17,709 nt of DNA from Phoronis ovalis (Eukaryota > Phoronida > Phoronidae), in contig JAOXYB010019837.1 in the NCBI GenBank assembly GCA_028565635.1, positions 1 through 17,709 on the forward strand, written 5' to 3'. Positions 1-7,994 of the stretch are shown here, in pieces (the first letter of the stretch is position 1; every line of letters begins with the position of its first letter). The notes beneath the pieces are model-generated. The model did not search any database. It worked only from the letters and a program-made list of their open reading frames with translations, and was not told the DNA's origin. Made by a program: the position numbers and the translations under genes.

Positions 1-95
1 AATTTGGATTACTACCCTACAATTTCAAAAAATTTGGATTGGGTTTGCTACCACAAGCTAAAATTTTGGATTGGGTTTCGCGGCACATCCCCGTA
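1..95. repeat. Short minisatellite, about 30-32 bp period
   Basis: The heptamer TTGGATT occurs at 4-10, 34-40 and 66-72, each time in a similar context, giving periods of 30 and 32 bp. The last two units share the extended string TTGGATTGGGTTT. The array begins at or before the window edge, so its true length is unknown. It runs directly into the 114-270 block, and the two probably belong to one repeat locus. There is no sign of coding. Confidence 0.6.
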
Positions 96-113
96 GTAAA
101 AAAACCTTGAGTA

Positions 114-270
114 CCCCCCCCGGGCCCGGGGGCACTTACATATATCATGAATACAGAATACAAGTGGGTCACTTTTGCATCGATAATTCTCTAAAAACGG
201 GTCCACACTTCACAGAGATGTCATTAAAAATGGATCCACTTTCAACAGAATCCCAAACATGGGTCCCTTA
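114..270 (-). repeat. 33-bp tandem repeat with GC palindrome, copy 1
   Basis: The block opens with a C8 run that forms a perfect 16-bp palindrome at 117-132 (CCCCCGGGCCCGGGGG). It continues as units starting GGGTC/GGATC at 166, 199, 232 and 261, which gives periods of 33, 33 and 29 bp. Unit cores read roughly GGGTCCACTTTTCACAGA followed by an A-rich tail. The stretch 135-156 matches the reverse complement of 8206-8227 with one mismatch, so this is a dispersed family present twice here in opposite orientations. A 66-codon open frame across 71-271 is a by-product of the repeat period, not a gene. The family is not one I can name. Confidence 0.75.
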
Positions 271-360
271 ATTTCTCACGATTTTATTTAAGTTAGCAAT
301 TCCGGAAATTTTTCCGAGAGAAAACTTTAAAACAGGTTAAAAATTGGTCGTTTTGAGTTT

Positions 361-405
361 TGGGCAGCACATTCCCCTCTAAATATATGCATTCCCCTCT
401 AAAAA
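361..405 (+). repeat. Fragment of the same repeat family, + orientation
   Basis: Positions 361-378 (TGGGCAGCACATTCCCCT) are identical to 8190-8207, which lies inside the second copy of the 33-bp repeat family. The string CATTCCCCTCTAAA then occurs twice, at 370-383 and 390-403, a 20-bp tandem step. This fragment has the opposite orientation to the 114-270 block, so the left edge of the window holds an inverted arrangement of the family. Confidence 0.65.
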
Positions 406-658
406 TACGGTCTGTAACCCGCATGCTTTTATATGTGAAGCCCAGGATGTAAAGACGTCAGGGAACTTGAGAGGTAGCTAGCCTTGTCCATTTCTTAGAA
501 ATCTCCTTATGCGTATTTATTTTATGAAATATTATACTGTATTCTTACATTACTAATCAATTATTTATTAGCACGAATCACAACAAATTAATTGCCCTAT
601 ACCCGGCCTATACCATTTTTGCAATTTCATGAATTTTAAGCCTTCGTCGAAACCTGTG
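406..658. other. Non-coding stretch, nothing recognised
   Basis: There is no open frame of note and no recognisable motif. The sequence becomes AT-rich around 500-590 and CpG-richer towards 640, where the next foldback element begins. Confidence 0.5.
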
Positions 659-1121
659 CCGGGGGTCCGACTCCAAAATATATACTGCCTACTGGTACCC
701 ATGTGCGTGAACAAAAACGCGTAGAAACTAAAAAGGTTGACGCGCGTTACGCATTTAAGGTTATATTTTTCAAAATATACAAAAGGGTACCTTATTTGAT
801 TAACTGTACACGTTTAGGACGGCTACTGAGCTGGATATCGACGGAAATTGATCAAACCGCCCTCGAAAACTGCCAACCTCTTCACCAAATTTCATATGAA
901 ACTCTAGTGAAGGGAATTTCCCATAATTCCGTATCCCGGGTATTTTCCAAAAAAATCTCAATGCATTTAATTTAGGGTATCTTATAAATTTCTTCCATAC
1001 AGTTAAAAGTGGTCAAAAATTAAAAATGGGAAAAATCCATTCAAAAACTCATTCACGCACATGGGTATCAGTAACATACTTGAGTCGAACCTCCGGAAAC
1101 CTGTACGTGCCACTGCGCTTT
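659..1121. repeat. Foldback element with tRNA B-box-like motifs in both arms
   Basis: The 20-mer at 691-710 pairs with 1053-1072 as an inverted repeat with one mismatch. Outside it, 659-674 pairs more loosely with 1081-1096. The left arm carries GGTCCGACTCC at 664-674 on the + strand (10 of 11 matches to the Pol III B-box consensus GGTTCGANTCC). The right arm carries GGTTCGACTC at 1082-1091 on the - strand (all 10 positions fit). About 19 bp before the right B box on the - strand, at 1111-1121, is AAGCGCAGTGG, close to a tRNA A box but nearer to B than in a real tRNA. I infer an inverted pair of tRNA-derived SINE heads or a foldback transposon. The interior (about 711-1052) is CpG-rich. The frames at 703-975 and 1026-1307 resemble no family I know and probably belong to the repeat. 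Confidence 0.5.
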
Positions 1122-1310
1122 CACTTTAGGGAGAACCCCCGGGAAGAACATTTAATTAGAGTTCAGCATAAAATCTCCGAGGAGGGCATTAATGCGAAAT
1201 GTGGATATTTATCACGCTTGTTTAACTTAATAAAAATAAGTGAAAATGGCGCTTTTTTGAGGACCAGGTGTGTTGTGCACTGCACTGATTTAGAGGAAAA
1301 TCGGTAATTT

Positions 1311-1335
1311 TGACCAAAAAGGGTATGGCTTTTGG
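1311..1335 (+). repeat. Single unit resembling the 10.4-kb minisatellite
   Basis: GGGTATGGCTTTTG at 1321-1334 is identical to 10585-10598, inside the 30-bp minisatellite downstream. The preceding ACCA also matches, although the bases between differ. This is a single isolated unit here. Confidence 0.45.
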
Positions 1336-1341
1336 CCTTCG

Positions 1342-1384
1342 TCTTTCCTAGGATATATAAAACTTTTATATATCCTAGGTCTTT
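1342..1384. repeat. Perfect 33-bp hairpin flanked by TCTTT direct repeats
   Basis: Positions 1347-1362 and 1364-1379 are perfect 16-bp inverted repeats separated by a single base (C at 1363); the arm begins CCTAGGATATATAAAA. TCTTT occurs immediately on both sides (1342-1346 and 1380-1384), which looks like a short target-site duplication. It could be a very small inserted palindrome or the product of a replication template switch. It lacks the T-run of a bacterial terminator and lies in eukaryotic-looking DNA, so I do not call it a terminator. Confidence 0.8.
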
Positions 1385-1717
1385 CTTACTTAGGGTCTAA
1401 TTTTCACGACGAGCCTTGATAATTGTTGATAACAGGGTACAACTTTCCCCCAAAGTTCACATATAGACTTGCATGTGGAATAGGGGTTTTGGTCCGAAAC
1501 TACTGCACCTGTCTATAAGAAAAAATGATGTTTCTGTCGAAAATGTTTAGTCTTGCATAGGTCACTATGGAACTCCCTTCACCCTCGGTTGAGGACCGTC
1601 ACAGATCTCTCCATTTTCAAGGATCAGGTCTTGAAAGAAAAAAAAACAAACTTTGGACCACTCGTCAGCAGACGAAATTTTAATAAAATTGGTGTGATGC
1701 GTCATGCGTAAAACCAA
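1385..1717. other. Non-coding stretch, nothing recognised
   Basis: No frame longer than about 50 codons and no repeat match elsewhere in the window was seen. There is an A-rich run near 1637-1650. Confidence 0.4.
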
Positions 1718-1921
1718 TTAGTCAGACAAGACAAGACTACTTTTAGCATGGTCCGTTTTTCGAACCTCTTCACAACTTGTTTTTGATCTTAGGTCATTAA
1801 CGAGCATGGTTACCCACATTTTGCTTGAGTGGCTCCTTAATTTGGCCCGTCCTTTGGGCATAAAACCTCTGTATATCGAAAGTAGTCTTGAATATATCCT
1901 TTGGTAGTAGCACATTTGCAA
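1718..1921 (-). CDS. Unrecognised 67-codon open frame, doubtful gene
   Basis: The frame starts at ATG 1921 and ends at TAA 1718. Its C-terminal two thirds are rich in Lys, Arg and Ser, with an MWVTMLVNDLRSK segment that looks more protein-like than the low-complexity frames elsewhere in the window. The frame stays open upstream of the ATG for a few codons and passes a CAG that could be a splice acceptor. I do not recognise a domain. A fragment of a decayed mobile-element protein is possible, but a chance frame in this base composition is equally likely. Confidence 0.15.
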   Translation of the reverse strand: MQMCYYQRIYSRLLSIYRGFMPKGRAKLRSHSSKMWVTMLVNDLRSKTSCEEVRKTDHAKSSLVLSD

Positions 1922-2081
1922 AATCTGTGTAAAAAGGATATTCTAACCAAGAGATTTGAATTGGCAAAAAAGAGCCATATTTTGATAGGGATGCAAAAAT
2001 ATTATTAGGAAACCAGTGTTCTTATGTATTTTACCAGTATTTCTTCGTTACGTAGTTGCGACATCGTTTTCTGCAGTATAC

Positions 2082-2298
2082 AATATAATGTGTACATCCT
2101 CTTATTCTAAAAACTTGTCAGTTGGTCTTTGCATTCATTCATGGCACTGTCAATTATGTCTACTTCTTCTGCAGAGAATGAGAACCGTCCATCAATATTG
2201 CACAATGTTTTTCTCCAAACTCTATAATCCACTTATTTGTAGAACTGTTGAGCGATCAAGCACTTATTAAACATCTCTCTCGTTATAAATGTTGTATA
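2082..2298. repeat. 217-bp duplicated segment, copy 1
   Basis: This segment aligns end to end with 3353-3568, with roughly 11 differences by eye (about 95% identity), including a one-base length change. The shared block starts at AATATAATGTGTACATCC and ends at GTTGTATA; the flanks are unrelated. On the - strand both copies keep a 41-codon frame, here 2232 down to 2110, ending at the same TAG and preceded by the same TAA. It includes IDGRFSFSAEEVDIID, which looks protein-like but matches nothing I know. It may be a mobile-element or exon fragment; the two copies are in direct orientation about 1.27 kb apart. Confidence 0.85.
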
Positions 2299-2841
2299 AA
2301 CCTGGTTCCTTCCAGCGGGTGCATTACTTTTAGTTTAAGAAAAATGGGGTAAACCACTCAGAATGCGCTCCCTCCCTCCTGCTCCCCACTTAAGGAGGAG
2401 AGGAACGGTCCTCAATGACCAAAGGCACGTTGCCAAGAAGACAACACCTTCAGTCCGCTTCCCGCTCAGAAGAGAACGCTCTGCCTCCTCATCATGGTTT
2501 ACAGTCCGGAGTCAGTTTTACCTGACGTCCTGGCGATACATACTATAGAAATGATCCCTAAAAGTATGATCTTAACCATTTCCTTGTTTTAGTCGAACTA
2601 AGTAAAACGCATTCTTCAATAAAACATGGGTTATAATATTTGCATATAAATAACACTCTGTAGTAAGATAAAATAAATCAGTATCAATTTAATTGATATC
2701 TTATAAATAACAATAGAAAATATAAACTTCAATATTATAACATATAAATTTATTTGATTTTTTTTCTAAATTTTAACCAAATTCCAAGCAATATTTCGGG
2801 TGATATTTATATTTAAACACAAATAGTTGTTTCAGTTTTGA
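2299..2841. other. Non-coding spacer upstream of the candidate promoter
   Basis: From 2360 to about 2540 the DNA is GC- and CpG-richer (about nine CpGs by eye) and contains a 61-codon frame, 2363-2548 +, dominated by Arg, Ser and Pro. This looks like composition rather than a gene. From about 2600 to 2780 it becomes very AT-rich. No repeat or RNA gene was recognised. Confidence 0.45.
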
Positions 2842-2952
2842 TCAATAGATGGCACTGAAAATCGATACTTGTAATTTTCTATTGTTATAAGGGGCGCAAA
2901 GAATTTGCAAAATACTTTCGCAATGCACACTGGGAAGAATGACGATCGCCAT
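2842..2952 (-). CDS. Possible 36-aa small ORF or divergent first exon
   Basis: The frame starts at ATG 2952 within CAAGATGGCG, a strong initiation context that is also a perfect YY1-type site; such overlaps are common at the start codons of animal housekeeping genes. It reads MAIVILPSVHCESILQILCA onward for 36 codons to TGA at 2842. The N-terminal half is hydrophobic. A weak donor-like CAA/GTATCG lies within it, so it could instead be the first exon of a gene running leftward. I recognise no family. Confidence is low because short frames like this occur by chance. Confidence 0.2.
   Translation of the reverse strand: MAIVILPSVHCESILQILCAPYNNRKLQVSIFSAIY
2920..2941 (-). promoter_or_regulatory. 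ZNF143/Staf-like site
   Basis: GCAATGCACACTGGGAAG matches the reverse form of the Staf/ZNF143 consensus at the GCRRKGCM part and the CTGGGAR core. The two bases between these parts and the last few bases do not match. It lies 6 bp from the YY1-type site, a pairing typical of housekeeping promoters in vertebrates. Whether the factor uses this motif in this organism is inference. Confidence 0.35.
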
Positions 2953-2956
2953 CTTG
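2947..2956 (-). promoter_or_regulatory. YY1/Pho-type site CAAGATGGCG
   Basis: CGCCATCTTG on the + strand is CAAGATGGCG on the - strand, a full match to the core AANATGGCG of the YY1 family site. Such sites usually sit at or just downstream of a transcription start. Its ATG is the first codon of the 36-codon frame on the - strand. Confidence 0.45.
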
Positions 2957-3117
2957 TTTGTTGACGAGGGAGCCGCTCAGTGATTTGAGGAAAAATACTG
3001 CTGATGAATAGTTATCGTTTACATTTTGATTACGTAAAATACAATTTTAGTCTATTTCGAAACTGTCCAGTGAACTATATTCTTATTACCCATATAAAAC
3101 TATGTATGAGACTCTAT

Positions 3118-3158
3118 TATAAAGGAACCCTCGCATGTCGTCAGGGGCGCTACTTCCG
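3118..3158 (+). promoter_or_regulatory. Candidate core promoter: TATA, initiator, ETS site
   Basis: TATAAAGG begins at 3118. TCAGGGG at 3141-3147 resembles an initiator, with its A (3143) 25 bp from the start of the TATA box, within the normal range. ACTTCCG at 3152-3158 is an ETS-type core. TTACGTAA at 3030-3037 further upstream is a perfect bZIP (PAR/C-EBP type) palindrome. Each motif is short, and their order and spacing are the main support. The predicted transcript would run on the + strand. Confidence 0.35.
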
Positions 3159-3181
3159 AGCAACCAAAGTTGGTTTTTAGG

Positions 3182-3226
3182 ATGGATGAATATTTTCCGA
3201 AAAATCATGTGGGAAAGAAAATGTGA
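3182..3226 (+). CDS. Candidate upstream ORF, 14 codons
   Basis: The ATG at 3182 has A at -3 and G at +4, a strong start context, better than that of the downstream ATG at 3253. It reads MDEYFPKNHVGKKM and stops at TGA 3224-3226, 26 bp before the next candidate start. If the transcript starts near 3143, this would be a uORF expected to reduce translation of the main frame. It could also be the real start of a differently spliced gene. Confidence 0.2.
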   Translation: MDEYFPKNHVGKKM

Positions 3227-3252
3227 ATTATTTTGTTGTACTACTTGCTGAA

Positions 3253-3293
3253 ATGACAGGAAGATATACTCGTAAACCGGCGCCGTTGGAAGT
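3253..3293 (+). CDS. Candidate first coding exon, partial
   Basis: ATG at 3253 (A at -3) reads MTGRYTRKPAPLE and then meets GT/GTAAGT at 3292-3299, a strong 5' splice site with the exon ending at 3293 in phase 2. Without splicing the frame stops at once (TAA 3295-3297), so the splice site is what makes this a plausible exon. It sits about 110 bp downstream of the predicted start site and at the edge of the CpG-rich zone. I do not recognise the protein, and no second exon could be identified in the window. The codons are more GC-rich than their surroundings (AAA CCG GCG CCG). Confidence 0.3.
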
Positions 3294-3299
3294 GTAAGT
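3294..3299 (+). other. Candidate 5' splice site GTAAGT
   Basis: GTAAGTAT is a near-ideal U1 match on the intron side, while the exon side (AGT) is weaker. If real, it opens an intron that may extend to the end of the window, because no convincing acceptor with a coding exon was found downstream. Confidence 0.35.
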
Positions 3300-3352
3300 A
3301 TAATGTTGAATCGTCTATAGCGTAGGTACCTCTGGTTCGTAATTATCTCATA

Positions 3353-3568
3353 AATATAATGTGTACATCCTCTTATTCTAAGAACTTGTCAGTTGGTCTT
3401 TGCATTCATTCATGGCACTGTCAATTATGTCTACTTCTTCTGCAGAGAATGAGAACCGTCCATCAATATTACACAATTTTTTTCTCCAAACTCTATAATC
3501 CACTTATTTGTAGAACTGTTGAGTGACCAGGCACTATTAAACATCTCTCTCATCAGATATGTTGTATA
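3353..3568. repeat. 217-bp duplicated segment, copy 2
   Basis: This is the direct repeat of 2082-2298, one base shorter. The missing base lies in the run GCAC(T)TATTAAAC and shifts the - strand frame relative to copy 1, so the longer - strand frame here (3431-3655) is a frameshifted reading rather than a conserved one. The conserved 41-codon - strand frame with the shared TAG (plus-strand CTA at 3378-3380) is retained. The copy lies about 60 bp inside the predicted first intron. Confidence 0.85.
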
Positions 3569-3919
3569 TGCCGATATGTGACAGATAACGACAACCAGTT
3601 TTTTTTTAGCATTTGTGGGTATAATACAGATCATGTCAACCAACATTAAATTCATTTTACAGAATGTATGCTCTTACACATTAGTTTGTATATCAAGAAG
3701 GTGTAGTAATAATAAATGTACTTCTGTAACTTTATCTCCATGGTACAATATTGAACAAAATGATGAATATATTTATGATATTCTGTGCATAGAATACCAG
3801 TTCTACAGAGCTGTATATGTATTTATAAATAATTATTTAACTTAACGTAGCATACTATGGTATAGATTAATTATTAACCCTCTAGAAATATAAGTGGATG
3901 AAGTGATAACTAGGAGTAG
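3569..3919. other. Non-coding AT-rich stretch
   Basis: A 76-codon frame at 3615-3845 + is rich in Ile, Tyr and Asn, as expected from AT-rich DNA, and shows no domain. Nothing else was recognised. Confidence 0.45.
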
Positions 3920-4442
3920 TCAGTTAGTGATGAAGTATTCTCTGAGGACTGGTTCGCATTAAAGAAAAATATAAATGAGCAGCCATTTTTGACCACAGTG
4001 GTCAAACAAAACGTGAAAATGGGAGAATCTCTACTACTGTGTACCCATAGCTTTTGCATTATAGTGAGCAGTTTAACATTATCAAGCACTGTTTTATTTT
4101 CGAAATTTGCTTCATGTCATCAACATTTCTTTAATGACACTGTACAGTATGCAACATTATTAATTTTGTGCATTTGTTATTACGCCCTATTTTGCCCCTG
4201 ATTGGTGGCTAGATGCTAATAATGCATGGAATAAAAAGTATTGTAAACTGTATGTAAATGCTGCAATTGTAGTAATTCATGATTCTAAAGTGAACACAAG
4301 AAAATCAAAGTTGAGGAAACTTAATGAATTACATGCCTCCATGGTTTTGTTTTAGGACTGTTTTCGTATTAAGACTAGATTACAGTTACAAATTAAGAAA
4401 TCATTCCATTCTAATACTGATAATTATAAATCACTGTCTTAT
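3920..4442 (+). pseudogene. Decayed coding-like patch, family unknown
   Basis: One frame is open from 3920 to the TGA at 4199-4201 (93 codons) and includes SDEVFSEDWFALKKNINEQP. A second frame is open from 4164 to 4442 apart from a single TAG at 4353-4355 and includes PYFAPDWWLDANNAWNKKYC. The two overlap and would join with one frameshift. Immediately upstream the first frame has TGA, TAG and TAG within a Ser/Asp-rich run, as in a decayed acidic leader. The Trp-rich, Lys-rich content looks more like protein than the Ile/Tyr/Phe frames nearby. An old transposase or retroelement fragment is a guess. Frames of this length also arise by chance in 17 kb of AT-rich DNA. Confidence 0.25.
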
Positions 4443-7400
4443 TGAAAACCGAAAGTAATTTACTGACATGATTCAACTTGGAATAATATAATCCGTGCTA
4501 GAAATTACAGTTCGTGCAGTTTCGATAAATTACGCATGGTTTAAATTATTAAATCACACATAGGAGGAACCTGTCAAACTACTGTAGTAGTGGATTTTGT
4601 TTGTTTGAGTACATACTATAAAAACAAAGATATATCCTTCAGCATAGAACTATGTTAAAACTTTCACAAAAAGCCAAAGATAAGCTTGTCAATGTATATA
4701 TTCAATTAATGTTTTATTTGTGTTCGAACATAAAGGGTTTGTCAAAGTAATGTTGACAGCATTGCATCATGAAGTGTATTAGAAGTGTTCTAGTCAACAA
4801 GCTTACTGGACACATATTGATTAAACTATGGTACCCTGGGCATTTTAATAATCTTAGTAATATTTGAAGTGTTTATATGAAATATATGCAATAAAACATT
4901 GTTTTGTAGCTGTAATCGAAATGCTTATGTTTTCATGTTGGTTGTATAAATTTCATGGAATTAGTTTATTACTTATGTAATATTTCTCATTTTTTCAATA
5001 ACTTTATTAAAAATACATGCTTTTATAAGACTCAGATTAATAATGAAAATAACAAAAGCATGCTTTCTCATGTTATTTAACATGCAGCTGGTAGTAATCA
5101 ACTCTTGTCAATTTATAAAATCCTTACCAACAAGTAACCAGTTATAATTTTTATTTACACAGAGAGAAGAAACCTATCCAATTTCATATAGTTTATTACT
5201 TATATTATAGAGGCGTAAAGTGAAATATCAGATAGCACTATTATTTTCATGTCACAAAGAAAATACAGTCAATTTTTCGTAGTGTATAGGTTGCGATCAA
5301 AGCCCTTTGTGTACCTAAGTTTGTGTCTTTGATTTTTTCTTGCATATTATTTTGAATGATAATAATAATAAAACAAATATTTCGTTACTCGATACTAGGA
5401 TCGTATGTAAACTAACTTGAATTGTATCCATGAAACAAAGCCATAAGGTCGCATATTTATGAAGAAAAAATAACTTCCCAGTTTCTAAATATTACTGATT
5501 ATACTGCCACTTATGCTGTAATAATAATCCCTTTACAAGTAGAACACTGTAAATGCTGTTTGAATAAAAAAACACAAAAACTGCCGCATTTTTTTATTAC
5601 CGCCAACATTGAAATATGATATTTATTAAAAACATTTTACTGTTTCCACTGCAAGTTTCCTGTGAAAAATCCAAAGATAACAGAATCAACAAAGTTTAGT
5701 TTTTTCTGTCATTTTTTGCATGTTTATTAGCAACTAAATGTGTTGTAGAAAATTAATATATTTTCTGGTTACTTTATGTTATACTTTTGTGTGCAATTTA
5801 TGCTTGAGTATGATTGCCATTAGTTTATTTGAACTGTTTTTTAAGTCACCCCTTATGTAATACAACCACCTGAAAATTTCTTTTGCCGGCTTTTTGTATT
5901 TAATTGTTACAGATTATAAAGCAGTGTTTATATACCTTCCCTGCCTCTATAATTCTTTTCATACTGTTACAGTTGAGCACTTTCTTGGACATCTCAACTG
6001 AGTTTTATTTTTATTCCCATTCAGCCACTAGTAATGAGCTCAAAGTGCTAATGTATGCTCCATCCTCTTGTGATTACTTAGGCATAGCAGTGTATATTTG
6101 CTTACACTTTGTCTGTTAAAGACCTTAGCTACTCTAGTTTGCTTGGACACAACTACAATGAATCAGGTCCCAGAGAATGGGATGTTAAACACTGGACCTT
6201 TATTTCACCTTGCGTTTATTTACATTTGTTCTTCAGTATCTTCAAGATATTGAGTACACTTGATATAAGTTGATATAAGCACTGAATATTTGATTTTTGA
6301 ACATGTCACTTCAAGAGATAAACAATTAAAACCCAGCTATAATTTTCTGATCTTTCAAACAATAAAAATGTGTTCAGTGGTATCTGTAATTAAGTGTACA
6401 CATTATATATGTATTGTTAACATTTTAGCTAAATACAAACTGGTTCAAAATACTGTAACGACGGGCGTTTTTGCTTTGTTTTCTTGGATTACCTGATTAC
6501 TAGTTTGATATCCAGTGACTTGAGACAAGGTTCAACCGTAGACGCCAGGGACATATGATAAGGATGTAGGATATATGTAATAACAGTACTTAGATGCCAG
6601 CATGTATTTTTTGAAAGTTTTACTTTAATATGATACTGCCATAAAACAATCGTGGAATGTAAGAAAAAAAGGTATTTTACAAAAAAAAAAGAATAACTGG
6701 GTAGAAGTAGGTTATGTAATTTGAAGCTCACTCATAGATCAATCGTCACTTTGTGAAGCAGCATCTCTTTAGCCTTACATAAACATTATAAATGATTAAA
6801 CTCCATGATATTGAAAAAACACTTCCTCTTAAAATGTGTTTTCATTGCCATAATTGAATGTTTTTTTAGATACTACTTCTAAAATAAATATAAAATATTG
6901 AAAATATGTTATAAAGATTGTTGCTTCAGTGTGTATTACATAAACACAATACCCTGAAGGGCTTCTGAAGCACAAAACTAAAAAATTCTTTAAAATAACA
7001 TGATACATAACTTTGTATAGTGAGCAGCAGGTTTTTGTCCATTAACATCGATCATGTAGCATTTACTTTTTCAAATATTTGCTTTGTATTGAAGTCCTTC
7101 TACTACGTCTGTCTCTGCCGCCATGTTTCCAAGCAAGGTGTCATACCGAAAAATATTGATAAAAAGTTGTTAATTGGCTACTTGCTAAACGTAAAAGGCA
7201 GTTTGTGCTAGAATATAATATTCAGTTTCTTTAAAATGTTCCTAAAAAGTATAGAAAAATATGATACAAATCCAAATCCTTCTTTTAGACAATGTTATGG
7301 TGATGACTTAAAAAATCTTTTGTTATGTATAATACTAGCTTCAGTAGTTTAAAAAATAGTCTGGTTAGGATGAATTCTATATGAAGTACACAATCTTGAT

Positions 7401-7994
7401 GAAGTTTTTGACTTTTGATTCATAGTGAGTCGTTTTAATGTCTCCAATATTGCCAATCATTAATAATCAAATAATCACTCTTATCAAGTCCTATGTAAAC
7501 ACTTGCTTTTTATATGCATTGGTTGTTGCTATAGATGATTATGACATTCAGAAATAGTTTTTGTAGGAATTATCGACATTTAGATCATGTGTTGTAGATT
7601 CAGTGAGGAGAGTAAACATTATTTGTGAAATGATATAATAACCAAAATGAACAGTTAGCTTTTTTTGTTAAAAGTACATTTGATATTTTTGGAAGTTAAT
7701 TTTATAATTGATAAAAACAACATATTTCTTTTATAAAGTTAGTGATGCATATCAAATTGCACTGCTTATGATAATAAACAAACCTTGTACTATTGAAAAA
7801 TATCATGTGGAAGAATCCTATTTTTTTGATATTTGAGATGTCACTTCTAAATACTGAGAATGCATATTTCAAAGACGTTTTCCAGTATTTTAACCCCGAG
7901 ACTAAGTGACATGGCGATCACATGTACACTTCCACTAATACGTAAAGCATAGCAACTGTGTTAAATGTACTAATGTACAAGACTTTAATTTTAC
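4443..7994. other. Long AT-rich non-coding stretch
   Basis: About 3.5 kb without a credible gene. Frames of 60-80 codons (5904-6119 +, 6290-6496 +, 6489-6731 -, 7020-7211 +) are dominated by Phe, Ile, Tyr, Leu and Cys and have no recognisable domain. Small items are a 10-bp tandem duplication TTGATATAAG at 6260-6279, a short (AAT)n run near 5360-5371 and the YY1-type site at 7117. Many lines have more T than A and more G than C on the + strand, which would fit an intron or UTR transcribed rightward. Confidence 0.5.
7117..7127 (-). promoter_or_regulatory. YY1/Pho-type site GCCGCCATGTT
   Basis: On the - strand this reads AACATGGCGGC, matching the YY1 family consensus AANATGGCGGC at every position. 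The same string on the + strand is an ideal Kozak sequence, but the frame from that ATG closes after 16 codons. It stands alone in AT-rich DNA, so function is uncertain. Confidence 0.3.

Noticed and set aside
71-271. 66-codon open frame on the + strand
   Set aside because: It lies wholly within the 33-bp repeat, and because 33 is a multiple of three, a frame stays open by repetition.
703-1307. Two + strand frames of 90 and 93 codons in the first foldback
   Set aside because: They have no recognisable domain, they span the inverted-repeat arms, and the two frames are not continuous. They are kept only as part of the foldback description.
1718-1921. Assignment of the - strand frame to a piggyBac-type transposase
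   Set aside because: No catalytic Asp motif or other diagnostic residues are visible, and similarity was an impression only.
3431-3655. 74-codon - strand frame across duplicated copy 2
   Set aside because: Comparison with copy 1 shows a one-base deletion, so this frame is not the one the copies share. A resemblance of its NKWIIEFGEKN part to a transposon DNA-binding helix was considered and is too weak.
5071-5086. Short hairpin CATGTTA-TT-TAACATG
   Set aside because: Seven-bp arms are expected by chance in AT-rich DNA of this length.
7117-7174. Start codon in an ideal Kozak context (GCCGCCATG)
   Set aside because: The frame ends after 16 codons, and the following AAG/GTGTCA is a mediocre donor. 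It is better explained as a YY1-type site or chance.
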